Part shown: positions 33,928-41,901 of the stretch, in pieces | Layout of the letters: every line of letters begins with the position of its first letter | Position numbering within the stretch: position 1 is the first letter of the stretch | NCBI RefSeq assembly: GCF_003710825.1 | Contig: NZ_RHHQ01000012.1 | Coordinates: 682,001 to 746,000 of the forward strand | Source of the DNA: Brevibacillus fluminis | GTDB taxonomy: Bacteria > Bacillota > Bacilli > Brevibacillales > Brevibacillaceae | Direction of reading: 5' to 3' | DNA: 64,000 nucleotides | The notes under the pieces: generated by a model | Told to the model about the DNA's origin: nothing | Seen by the model: the letters and a program-made list of their open reading frames with translations, nothing else | Database searches by the model: none | Position numbers and translations under genes: made by a program

Positions 33928-33928
33928 G

Positions 33929-36301
33929 ATGGCAGAGCCATTTCGCCGGAAATCGCCGGAAGAGATTCTGGAATCGATCGCGACCATGGCGCGCGGACGG
34001 CTCACGATCATTCTCGGAGCGGTTCGTGGTGTCGGCAAAACGTATCGGCTGCTGACTGATGGTTTGCAAATGCAGAAGCGCGGCCTCGATGTAGTGATCG
34101 GTGTACTTGGTGCTGCCGACCATGAGCAGATGGGCGAGCTTGCCGCCACGTTGCCGCACATGCCGACAATCGAATGGCAGGGTGAGGACGGACCCCGCTA
34201 TGATCTGGATGTGGCAGCGATCCTTTCGCGCGATCCGGAGGTGGTGCTGGTAGATGGCTTGGCGCACCGCAATGCACCTGGTGCCCCACGTCCAGACCGG
34301 TTAAGCGATATTAAGGAGCTGCTCGCACACAAGATCAGCGTGATTACCACGGTGAATATTTACGAGCTGGCAGGCGTAAAGGAGATTGCCGACAAATTGC
34401 TGAAAGGGACGACGGTCCAGGTCACCGCGTTCGTGCCGGAGGATACGCTGGCATTGGCCGATGAAGTCAAGCTCTTGGATGTGACCCCGGACGCGATTCT
34501 CGCCCGCCTTGCCGAAGGGAGTCTCGACGCGAAAGTGATGGCGAAAAAGGGTGCCAAGCAGCTCTACCGTCGGCATAACTTGTCAGTCTTGCGCGAGCTG
34601 TCGCTGCGGATCATGGCCGGAGAAGTGAACGATGCGCTCGATGAATACCGCGACCAGCTGGGGCTGATCGGTCCATCTGGCGCGGCGGAGCGCATTTTGG
34701 TCACGGCGCAGTACCATGCGAACGGGTCAATTTTGATTCGGCGCGGTCAGCAGGTTGCCAACCGGTTAGGCGCGGAGCTGCTCATCGTCTGCTTTCGCAA
34801 GGATGGGGTCGAACTGACAATGGAGGAGGCGGCATTCCGGCGGGCGATTGTCCGACTGGCGGAAAAGGTTGGCGGTGCCTTCGAAGAGCAGGTGCTGGAT
34901 CGGTACCAAAGCGTACCACAGGCGATCGTTTCCTATGCGATGCGGCATAAGGTCACACGCATTTTGATGGGGCAATCGAATCGGAGCCGTTGGCACGAGA
35001 TTGCGTACGGCTCGATTTGCAACCGAATTTTACGGCAAACACGCAGCATCGATGTGTTACTCGTCGCCGATAAAATGAAGCGCGATGGCGAACGGGTAAT
35101 GCCCGCCCTGCGCAAGCAGCCGATGCGCTCGCCTGACCCGTACCGCCGGCTCACCACCGATGAAATGAAACTGCGCGTTCTCAAGATGCAGCGTGGCCAT
35201 CTCAAAGTGTATATCGGCGCCGCCCCCGGCGTAGGCAAAACGTACACGATGCTGCGCGAAGGGAATGTGCTGCTGTGCAAAGGAATCGATGTCGTTATCG
35301 GGCTTTTGGAAACGCACGGGCGCAAGGAAACGATGGAACAGGTGGGTGAACTTACGCTCATCCCGCGAAAAAAAATTGCGTATCGCAATGTATGGCTGGA
35401 AGAAATGGACACGGATGCAATTATCGCCCGCAATCCCGAGGTTGTGCTGGTTGACGAGCTTGCCCACACGAACGTGCCGGGTAGTCAATTCGAGAAGCGG
35501 TTTCAAGATGTAGAACGGCTGCTGGCAGCAGGCATTTCGGTCATTACGACGGTAAACGTGCAGCATCTGGAGAGCTTGAACGACAGTGTGGAGCAGATCA
35601 CGGGCGTACGGGTGCGGGAGACCGTCCCGGACCATATGCTGCAGCATGCCGACGAAGTCGAGCTGATCGATATCGCACCGGAAGCGCTCCGGCTGCGTAT
35701 GCGCGAAGGCAATATTTATGCGTCGGAGAAGGTGGAGCAGGCGCTGGGCCAATTTTTTAAAAAGGTAAACTTGATCGCTCTGCGCGAGCTTGCCTTGCGC
35801 GAGGTCGCGGATGATGTGGATGAACGGCTGGAGGCTTGGGAGCGGAGGGGGGCATTGCGCGGCGCTTGGCAAAAGCAGGAGGCCATCTTTGTTTGTGTCA
35901 ATCTGCGTCCCGATTCCGAACGGTTGATTCGTCACGGGTTTCGGATTGCGTATCGGCTAAAGGCCGATTGGTATGTGGCGTACGTACAGGAGAAGCCCAG
36001 TTTGTCGGAAGCGGAGAATCGGCTGCTGGTGCGGATCAAACAGATCACGGAACGGCTTGGCGGCCAATTCGTGCAATACGAGGCGCCGTCGCGCCGCCGC
36101 GCAGTTGTTGTACTGGCGAATGCGGTGAATGAAAAGCGGACGACACAGGTCATCATCGGACATTCCGCTCGGACACGGCTGGCGGAAATTTGTAAAGGCT
36201 CGGTCGTGGAACGGTTGCTGCGCCTGGTACGTCACGTCGATGTGCTGGTTATGGCCGATCGGCCTGCTGACATGGGACAGTCCGACAAGCGCATAAGGTA
36301 A
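33929..36301 (+). CDS. Kinase-less KdpD with two tandem KdpD-N/USP sensor units
   Basis: This 790-residue protein contains two copies of the KdpD N-terminal domain plus universal stress protein (USP) domain and no histidine kinase. Unit 1 (~25-385) has Walker A GAVRGVGKT and a degenerate DGLAHRNAPG where DELAHTNVPG is expected. Unit 2 (~415-785) has canonical GAAPGVGKTY and VDELAHTNVPGS. The USP domains end in ILMGQSNRSRWHE and VIIGHSARTRLAE. No HisKA box, ATP-lid or membrane helices are present, and no kdpE is nearby. Kinase-less short KdpD proteins are known in Gram-positives and cyanobacteria; the tandem form is uncommon to my knowledge. USP domains of KdpD bind c-di-AMP in staphylococci, consistent with the riboswitch upstream. 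Confidence 0.9.
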   Translation: MAEPFRRKSPEEILESIATMARGRLTIILGAVRGVGKTYRLLTDGLQMQKRGLDVVIGVLGAADHEQMGELAATLPHMPTIEWQGEDGPRYDLDVAAILSRDPEVVLVDGLAHRNAPGAPRPDRLSDIKELLAHKISVITTVNIYELAGVKEIADKLLKGTTVQVTAFVPEDTLALADEVKLLDVTPDAILARLAEGSLDAKVMAKKGAKQLYRRHNLSVLRELSLRIMAGEVNDALDEYRDQLGLIGPSGAAERILVTAQYHANGSILIRRGQQVANRLGAELLIVCFRKDGVELTMEEAAFRRAIVRLAEKVGGAFEEQVLDRYQSVPQAIVSYAMRHKVTRILMGQSNRSRWHEIAYGSICNRILRQTRSIDVLLVADKMKRDGERVMPALRKQPMRSPDPYRRLTTDEMKLRVLKMQRGHLKVYIGAAPGVGKTYTMLREGNVLLCKGIDVVIGLLETHGRKETMEQVGELTLIPRKKIAYRNVWLEEMDTDAIIARNPEVVLVDELAHTNVPGSQFEKRFQDVERLLAAGISVITTVNVQHLESLNDSVEQITGVRVRETVPDHMLQHADEVELIDIAPEALRLRMREGNIYASEKVEQALGQFFKKVNLIALRELALREVADDVDERLEAWERRGALRGAWQKQEAIFVCVNLRPDSERLIRHGFRIAYRLKADWYVAYVQEKPSLSEAENRLLVRIKQITERLGGQFVQYEAPSRRRAVVVLANAVNEKRTTQVIIGHSARTRLAEICKGSVVERLLRLVRHVDVLVMADRPADMGQSDKRIR

Positions 36302-36329
36302 GCGTAAAGCGAGGAAAGGAGGAGAGCGG

Positions 36330-36494
36330 ATGGAGGAGCAGCGACCGCTTGCGGTCATCGAGACGACCAATGGGACGATCAAGATGACGATGGCGGCAGA
36401 CCGGCAGGTGAACGAGCAGGAATGGCAGTCATTTTCCGAATGGCTGGCAGGAGCGCTCGCACAGGCTGCCCGCGGCGAATCGGTGGCAACGTAG
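36330..36494 (+). CDS. Small hypothetical protein (54 aa)
   Basis: This 54-residue protein begins MEEQRPLAVIETTNG and contains EQEWQSFSEWLAGALAQAA. It has an excellent AAAGGAGGAG ribosome binding site and follows the KdpD-like gene by 28 bases, so it may be the last gene of the kdp transcript or a partner of the adjacent recombinase. No recognised family. Acidic with one predicted strand pair and a C-terminal helix. Confidence 0.6.
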   Translation: MEEQRPLAVIETTNGTIKMTMAADRQVNEQEWQSFSEWLAGALAQAARGESVAT

Positions 36495-36603
36495 CAACCC
36501 GGCTGTGACGGAGTTTTCCAAACCTAACGGAGAACCGTCGCGGAGCAAATGGTAAAAAAGACGGGAGGCGCTTTTGCATTCGCGGCAATTAGAACGCTGG
36601 CGG

Positions 36604-38049
36604 CTAACGGTAGACGGTGTTTGCGATGCGAACCTGGCGCTTACCGCAATCTGCGTCAAGCCGTTCGAGCAAAAGAGAAAGCAGCTGCTTTTTCTCCAAC
36701 GGTTTAGCAGAGGCCCAGGCTAGCGGGAGGTTTTGTATGAGAAGAATGGGAGAGTCAGCTTCTCTGATCGGGCAATCAGCGTGCTCCGCCAGCTGTGCGC
36801 GCAGCCGCTCTTCTTGTTCACGTTCGGTTTGCAAGCCAAACGCGAGCTCTTCATGCGTGATGACTTGATCGAGGTAGGCCAGATGCCAGCGGTGCTTGCG
36901 AGCTTGCAGTTTTGACAGTTCGCGCTGAAGCGACGCTGTTTTTTGCTGGCGGGGGTGCTTGTATGGATCCAGCGCTCTAAGGGCAGCTCGTTCATCGGGT
37001 TCAATGTGGGCGAGCACGTCTGTGGCAAACTTTTCGGCCAGGCGATCTTCCCGAATGAGTGGGGCGTCGCATTCACGCATCCGTTTTCCTGTGCAGTGAT
37101 AGAAGCGATAGCTGTAAGAGCGTCCGTTTTTGTTGACGTGACCGGTTTTGCCGAACATCGGACGGCCGCAACGGGCGCAGTGTAGCAAGCCGGAAAACAG
37201 ATAGTCGGAGGCGAGCTGTCGCGGATGACGCTCCGTTCGCACCGAAAGCATCGACTGTGCCGCGAGAAACGTTTCCTTTGTGATAATCGGCTCATAAACA
37301 TCCTCAAGGAGCACCCATTTCTCCGGTGGATTGGCACCGGTGCCTTTTTCCGCGTAATTCCAGCGCAGCGCACCATAGTAGACGTGATTGCGCAGCATCC
37401 GGTGCAGCGTAGATTCTGCCCAGCGCGAACCGTGCTTGGGCGGCACGCGTCGCTGATTCAGCCGTTTGGCGATGGCGGCTGCCCCGAGTCCGTCCACCTG
37501 CCATTGGAATATATCTTTCACCACTTCCGCTTCTTCCGGGATGACGCGAAGTCCTTCTGCATCAGCGGCAAAGCCATAAGGGGGAGGCCCGCCGGGGCGC
37601 TTTTGCTCCAAGGCCATTTGTTCCATTCCTAATTTCACCCGCTCAGCCAAATTTTCCCGTTCCCACTGAGCGAGTGCTGCCACAAGCGTAATGAACAAGC
37701 GGCCGATCGCCGTCGTCGTATCATACGCCTCCGTCGCGCTGCAGAAGCTGACGCGGTACCGCTCGAACTCTTGCAGCAGCTGGTACAGGTCCAGCACGGA
37801 GCGCGTCAGCCGGTCCAATCGGTAGACTAGCACAACATCCAGGCTACCGGACTGCACATCGCGGAGCATACGACCCAGTTCGGGGCGGTCGGTATGCTTT
37901 CCGCTAACACCTTCGTCAAAATAGTAGTCGGCAATTTGCCAATCTTGTGAATGGGCATATGCGGAAAGCTTTTCCTTTTGGGCGGCGATGGAAAACCCTT
38001 CCTGTGCCTGCTCTTCCGTCGATACCCGTCCGTAAAGCGCAGCTCTCAT
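36604..38049 (-). CDS. Large serine recombinase (second, internal)
   Basis: This 481-residue recombinase is of SpoIVCA/CisA-like size. The catalytic Ser is in LYGRVSTEEQAQ (about residue 10), VYRLDRLTRSVLDLYQLL is near 76-93, the recombinase domain spans ~155-260 with GGPPPYGFAA, the zinc ribbon is CARCGRPM ... CTGKRMREC (~300-340), and a coiled coil follows. It is full-length and clearly divergent from the element-edge recombinase. It lies inside the element and not at an end, so it may be the remnant control gene of a nested element, or an excision partner. Small ORFs with good ribosome sites flank it on the opposite strand. Confidence 0.92.
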   Translation of the reverse strand: MRAALYGRVSTEEQAQEGFSIAAQKEKLSAYAHSQDWQIADYYFDEGVSGKHTDRPELGRMLRDVQSGSLDVVLVYRLDRLTRSVLDLYQLLQEFERYRVSFCSATEAYDTTTAIGRLFITLVAALAQWERENLAERVKLGMEQMALEQKRPGGPPPYGFAADAEGLRVIPEEAEVVKDIFQWQVDGLGAAAIAKRLNQRRVPPKHGSRWAESTLHRMLRNHVYYGALRWNYAEKGTGANPPEKWVLLEDVYEPIITKETFLAAQSMLSVRTERHPRQLASDYLFSGLLHCARCGRPMFGKTGHVNKNGRSYSYRFYHCTGKRMRECDAPLIREDRLAEKFATDVLAHIEPDERAALRALDPYKHPRQQKTASLQRELSKLQARKHRWHLAYLDQVITHEELAFGLQTEREQEERLRAQLAEHADCPIREADSPILLIQNLPLAWASAKPLEKKQLLSLLLERLDADCGKRQVRIANTVYR

Positions 38050-38184
38050 CGGCTCACTTCACCTCCTGCCTCTCTTCCTTAGTCTATGTATGGCGCAGGC
38101 GAAAACGGCCTGGACAGTGAAAACAGCGGAAATGTTCGACAAGCCATGCGGCATACGATGGGGGAATAAAGGAGGGATGGGAGC

Positions 38185-38343
38185 ATGCAAAAGCCGAGCC
38201 CGGCCGCATTGGAGGCGGTATATGGCTATGTGCTTCGGGAGCTGCTGCCGAAAATGGTTGCCAACCAGCCCGAGGCAGCAAAAAAACCGCCGCTCTCTGC
38301 ATCTGGCAAAGAACAGCGGCCAATCGATGAAAACAAGGCTTAA
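38185..38343 (+). CDS. Small hypothetical protein (52 aa)
   Basis: This 52-residue peptide begins MQKPSPAALEAVYGYVLRE and ends PIDENKA. Its ATG follows GGAGGGATGGGAGC. The C-terminal half is Lys/Pro-rich and probably disordered. It reads convergently into the membrane protein gene and shares the TTAA stop region with it. No family recognised. Confidence 0.55.
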   Translation: MQKPSPAALEAVYGYVLRELLPKMVANQPEAAKKPPLSASGKEQRPIDENKA

Positions 38344-38864
38344 CGCGATTTTTTCGTTGGGAATGCACGATCGAGAAAATATCCGAACGTGACGCATGCT
38401 GTGGAAACAAAGAGTGCGGCCATCGAGGATAGGAGCACCCCTTTGACGATGGTGGCGGACAGCAGCAGCATGATAAAAATGGTGGCGATCAACTCCGCTA
38501 CGACCACCCACTCCGGGGATAAGCCGATTTGCTGAAGAAACGCTTTGAGGAACGGCTCAGCCAGCAGTTCATAGAAGATCAGCAGAATGACGCTCAAGAG
38601 CGAAAAGAGGAACAAGGGCAGCAAATGGGTATGATCCACCAGATTGGGGAATAGCCAGCCGGATAGCCAAAGAATCGCAGTGAGAATCAGCACGAGCGGT
38701 ATGCAGCTAAAAAGGATGACGCTTACAGTGATGAGCATGACAAACAAGGCTGCAAACGGTCCGCCCGTCCGCGTCGCTTGCTTGGGAATCGCGCGATTGA
38801 ACAAGATCATTCCAAATGTTATGCAAAATCCAAAAAGGATGGAAAGTTCGACGTTTGCCGACAT
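38340..38864 (-). CDS. Integral membrane protein of unknown function
   Basis: This 174-residue protein has five likely membrane helices: ~5-25, ~38-72 (possibly two), ~82-100, ~122-145 and ~147-165, and a positively charged C terminus (KKSR). No family was recognised and no catalytic motif is visible. It is the outermost intact gene on the right side of the element. Its start at 38864 lacks a strong ribosome binding site within view. It might be cargo or part of an immunity or regulatory function. Confidence 0.6.
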   Translation of the reverse strand: MSANVELSILFGFCITFGMILFNRAIPKQATRTGGPFAALFVMLITVSVILFSCIPLVLILTAILWLSGWLFPNLVDHTHLLPLFLFSLLSVILLIFYELLAEPFLKAFLQQIGLSPEWVVVAELIATIFIMLLLSATIVKGVLLSSMAALFVSTACVTFGYFLDRAFPTKKSR

Positions 38865-38965
38865 GCAAATTACCCCTACTATCTGTTCGTCATTTTGTGT
38901 ATCTATTATAGCATAGATTGATCGAAGCTTTGCGAGAATAAACCGCTTGCAAAATATTCAAACAG

Positions 38966-39061
38966 ATGGTTCGCATCTACCGGTACACAGTGGAAGCGGC
39001 GCGCAAGCAAAAGCCACAGATCCCGCTCTATGGCAATGACGGCATTCCAAATCCGGGATGA
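38966..39061 (+). pseudogene. Short coding remnant (31 codons)
   Basis: An open stretch reads MVRIYRYTVEAARKQKPQ and ends in GNDGIPNPG before a TGA, with a stop just upstream and no ribosome binding site. The composition is protein-like, suggesting the C-terminal end of a decayed gene. The surrounding 38865-39360 holds no other gene I can support, which fits a degraded element end. Confidence 0.35.
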
Positions 39062-39363
39062 AATCGAATTGGAAAAGGATGTGTCAGGAGAAGATTCCCC
39101 TCATTTCCATCATTATCCTATAAATTCTGCAGCTGGCGATGTCGATTATAGTAATAGGGGAGGCTAAAACGGCCTCGCCATCTAGTAACGATTTTCTTGG
39201 GGCAGTGCATTCCTTGATAAAGGCAACCAATTCTAGCAGAGTGGTTGTCTTATTTCTTGTGTGAATATGGCAGATGTAGTGAATGTAGGGAGTATTACCT
39301 GTAACCGACTACTGATTTACAATAGGACTTTCGATATAATTTCATTATCACGTACAAACCCTT

Positions 39364-39398
39364 CCGACTCACTACTAGTAGTGGTCGGCTTTTTTTTT
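39364..39398 (+). terminator. Orphan plus-strand terminator near the right end of the element
   Basis: CCGAC-T-CACTAC pairs with GTAGTGGTCGG (one bulge), followed by nine T. No plus-strand gene ends here, so it may insulate the element or mark a lost or non-coding transcript. Confidence 0.7.
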
Positions 39399-39439
39399 GC
39401 CCCTTGAAAGGAGTGTGGCGGTGTTTCGGCATTTTTATC

Positions 39440-39464
39440 CCTTTGGCACATGACGGGGAACCGA
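39440..39464. other. Right junction (attR) of the 13.1-kb element
   Basis: The protease N-terminal frame runs up to the TCA codon at 39451-39453, and the sequence to the left no longer looks like a protease. The shared TG is 39451-39452. Joining the element ends would give CTTTGGCACA-TG-GCAACTAAAG, with partial dyad symmetry (CTTT at one end, AAAG at the other), as expected for an attP. Confidence 0.55.
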
Positions 39465-39918
39465 TGCTGATAACCCATTCTCCGACCTTGGTCTGGGTCG
39501 AATCACCCAGCGGGAGCGGGTACAAGCGGCAGTCGGCATTGATCTTGATGATCGCATAATCGCGAACAGGATCGCTATGGACACGTTTTGCCTCAAAAAT
39601 CCGTCCGTTGCAAAGCTTGACAAGGATGGTTTTTGATTTGCCGACAACGTGCTCGGAAGTGAGTATATATCCGCTTGGGTGAAAGATGAACCCGGAACCG
39701 AAGCTGCGCTCCGTTGTCAGATTGTTGGCGGATTGCTGGCGAAACAGCTCTTTGATCATCTGGTCCACGCGAGAGGTAGAGACGTGGTCTTCTGTCACGA
39801 TCGAAACAACCCCGTCTTTGACTTGTTCCACTAACGGAACGAGGAAATTTTGTGGGTTTAAACTGCTGGAGATAGGGTATTTACTTTTTATATAACCAGA
39901 CCATTTTTTCCTCTTCAC
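39451..39918 (-). pseudogene. N-terminal part of the interrupted trypsin-like serine protease
   Basis: These 156 codons encode the first half of the S1C peptidase. GTG 39918 follows a run of six G. There is no signal peptide or membrane helix, so the protease should be cytoplasmic. FGSGFIFHPSGYILTSEHVVG holds the catalytic His at about residue 90 (cited in two pieces: FGSGFIF and TSEHVVG), and SDPVRDYAIIKI holds the Asp at about 120. After GEWVISIGSPS the frame leaves the family sequence and continues for about 50 meaningless codons to 39295. The Ser half is at 26057-26308. As the locus stands no active protease can be made. Confidence 0.88.
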
Positions 39919-40012
39919 GCATATGTCCCCCCACAACAGATAGGTATGCATCATTTTATGGTGGGAGGAAACATGTGGGAAGCCCAAATATTGATTCACA
40001 CTTTCCATCATA

Positions 40013-40062
40013 TTGATATATGATTGATTTAGCTTTTATAATGGTCAAGGTAAGTATACTTA
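40013..40062 (+). promoter_or_regulatory. Promoter and palindromic operator of the PadR gene
   Basis: TTGATA (40013-40018) and TATAAT (40037-40042) are spaced by 18 bases. TAAGTATACTTA (40051-40062) is a perfect 12-bp palindrome just after the -10, suited to autorepression by a PadR dimer. Confidence 0.65.
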
Positions 40063-40103
40063 GTTACGTACAGAACAACTTTTCACAAACTCGGAGGCTC
40101 ATA

Positions 40104-40640
40104 ATGGATGTTAAAACGATTATTTTGGGGTTTTTAAATGACGGGGAGATGAGCGGATACGATATTAAGCAGTTTTTTTCCAATAGCATTGGTTTCTTTT
40201 ATGACGCCAGCTTCGGCGCGATTTACCCTGCCCTGCGCAAACTGGAAGAAGAAGGGCTGGTAACGAAACGGGAAATCATTCAATCGGGCAAACCGAATAA
40301 GATTCTATACAACATCACAGACAGTGGAAAAGAATTGTTCCAAAAAGAAATGATGACGCCGATTCAGCCACCGATCGTTCGTTCTGACATGCTTGTGAAG
40401 CTGTTTTTTGCTGGTAAGCGCACACCTCAAGAGCAAGAGAAGCTGTTCGATGCTTGTTTGCAGCACCAAAAAGATTTGCTGGCGCAAACGGCCAAATCCC
40501 GTACCAAGTTGGCCGAAGGGATGGATGAATTTCAACAATTTTCTTGGGACTTTTCCTTACATTCTATTCAGAGCACTGTGCAATTTTTGGAAGACCACAA
40601 AGACCGCTTGCTGAAAACAAACGCTGAAGTGAAGGCGTAA
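40104..40640 (+). CDS. PadR family transcriptional regulator
   Basis: This 178-residue regulator has a winged-helix domain with MSGYDIKQFF, the recognition helix FGAIYPALRKLEEEGLV (residues ~38-54) and wing (KPNKILYNITDSGK). A C-terminal helical dimerisation domain follows (Vir_Reg type). ATG 40104 follows GGAGG; the frame opens further upstream without a site. PadR proteins repress genes for stress or efflux; no target is adjacent, so its main visible target is its own promoter. It is divergent from the interrupted protease gene. Confidence 0.88.
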   Translation: MDVKTIILGFLNDGEMSGYDIKQFFSNSIGFFYDASFGAIYPALRKLEEEGLVTKREIIQSGKPNKILYNITDSGKELFQKEMMTPIQPPIVRSDMLVKLFFAGKRTPQEQEKLFDACLQHQKDLLAQTAKSRTKLAEGMDEFQQFSWDFSLHSIQSTVQFLEDHKDRLLKTNAEVKA

Positions 40641-40646
40641 CATAGA

Positions 40647-40690
40647 AAAAGACGATGGTGTCTGCCAGCCCATCGTCTTTTATTTTTTTT
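40647..40690. terminator. Bidirectional terminator after the PadR gene
   Basis: AAAAGACGATGG (40647-40658) pairs with CCATCGTCTTTT (40670-40681), then a long T run. It also faces the convergent aminopeptidase gene. Confidence 0.9.
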
Positions 40691-40693
40691 TTG

Positions 40694-41806
40694 CTACCGC
40701 AGCTTGTCTGGATTCAGGCACTCCAGCTCGGGTATGACGAAGCGGCCATCTTTGCGGATCAAGGTTTCGTCGAAATAAATTTCTCCGCCGCCCCATTCCG
40801 AACGCTGTATGCAGACGAGATCCCAGTGGATCGACGATTTGTTGCCATTTGGCGCTTCGTCATAGCTTTGCCCAGGCGTAAAGTGGAAGCTGCCGTCAAT
40901 TTTTTCGTCAAACAATATGTCTTTCATTGGATTTTGGATGTACGGATTCACCCCGATGGCGAATTCCCCTACATAGCGCGCACCTTCATCCGTATCGAAC
41001 ACTTTGTTGATTCTCTCCGTATCGCTGGCTGTTGCCTCGATGATCTTCCCATCCTTGAACGTGAGCTTTACATTCTCGAACGTATAGCCTTGGTACGGGG
41101 ACGGCGTGTTATAGGAAATGACGCCGTTGACCGAATCCTTCACCGGGGCAGTGAACACCTCGCCGTCCGGGATGTTGTTTGCGCCTGCGCATTTGATCGC
41201 CGGAATCCCCTTGATGGAAAAACGTAAGTCGGTGCCAGGGCCCGTGATGCGAACCTGATCGGTTTTTTCCATGAGCGCTACCAAGTTTTCCATTGCGTCT
41301 GACATTTTGCTGTAGTCCAGATTGCACACATTGAAATAAAAATCTTCAAAGGCATCCGTACTCATGGAGGCAAGCTGGGCCATGGACGCGTTCGGATAGC
41401 GCAAAATCACCCATTTCGTTTCGGGTACGCGAACATCCAGCACAGGTCGTACAAAAAGGCGGCTGTGCAAGCTCATTTTGTCGCTCGGTACATCCGACAG
41501 CTCATTGATGTTGTCGCCCGAGCGAATACCTATGTAGCAATCCATCTGCTTCATGAAGGCGACATCCGCCTCGCGCATAATCGACAGCTGATTTTCATTG
41601 ATGTTGAACAGAAGCTCACGCTGAATCGCCGGATCGATCAGCTGGACGTAAGGGTTGCCGCCGGCCTTGCACACTTCGGAAATGACCGATTTGACCAATT
41701 CAGGGACAGTGCCGACCGCATAAATCAGCACGTTTTCACCCGGCTGCACACGGGTTGAGTAGTTGACGAGATTACTTGCCAGCTGCTGTAAACGGGAATC
41801 TTTCAT
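40694..41806 (-). CDS. M29 family metallo-aminopeptidase (AmpS/AmpT-like)
   Basis: This 370-residue cytoplasmic leucyl-type aminopeptidase belongs to the thermophilic M29 family. Metal ligands are recognisable: Glu in NIPDGEVFTAP (~residue 225-235), Glu in YVGEFAIGVN (~290), His in GSFHFTPGQSYD and HWDLV near the C terminus (~340). Its usual family length is about 370-410. The start is a GTGATG pair; ATG 41806 is 8 bases from GAGGG. It is monocistronic. Confidence 0.88.
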   Translation of the reverse strand: MKDSRLQQLASNLVNYSTRVQPGENVLIYAVGTVPELVKSVISEVCKAGGNPYVQLIDPAIQRELLFNINENQLSIMREADVAFMKQMDCYIGIRSGDNINELSDVPSDKMSLHSRLFVRPVLDVRVPETKWVILRYPNASMAQLASMSTDAFEDFYFNVCNLDYSKMSDAMENLVALMEKTDQVRITGPGTDLRFSIKGIPAIKCAGANNIPDGEVFTAPVKDSVNGVISYNTPSPYQGYTFENVKLTFKDGKIIEATASDTERINKVFDTDEGARYVGEFAIGVNPYIQNPMKDILFDEKIDGSFHFTPGQSYDEAPNGNKSSIHWDLVCIQRSEWGGGEIYFDETLIRKDGRFVIPELECLNPDKLR

Positions 41807-41901
41807 CACGCTTTCCCTCGCTTTCCTTGGACTTCCTCCCTATTGTACGCAATTTGCACGCAATTGAGCCTTACCGAACGCGGCGCTTTGTTCGCAAATT
41901 G

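Larger units (their letters stand above)
26309..39450. mobile_element. 13.1-kb integrative element interrupting a protease gene, carrying Kdp potassium transport
   Basis: The element lies between two halves of one minus-strand protease gene. At its left edge is a large serine recombinase gene whose stop is a few bases from the junction. Inside are DUF2294, a c-di-AMP riboswitch, kdpFABC, a tandem kinase-less KdpD, a second large serine recombinase, small ORFs and a short coding remnant. There are no phage structural or conjugation genes. The design recalls skin-type intervening elements excised by a serine recombinase, but timing and activity are unknown. Boundaries are inferred from frame restoration at a shared TG. 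Confidence 0.8.

Noticed and set aside
38057..38511. Minus-strand frame (150 codons) overlapping the small ORF and the membrane protein
   Set aside because: Lies antisense to the 52-codon ORF and out of phase with the membrane protein gene; composition is not protein-like.
26309..39450. Prophage or conjugative element
   Set aside because: No structural, packaging, lysis, relaxase or type IV secretion gene is present; only recombinases, kdp cargo and small ORFs.
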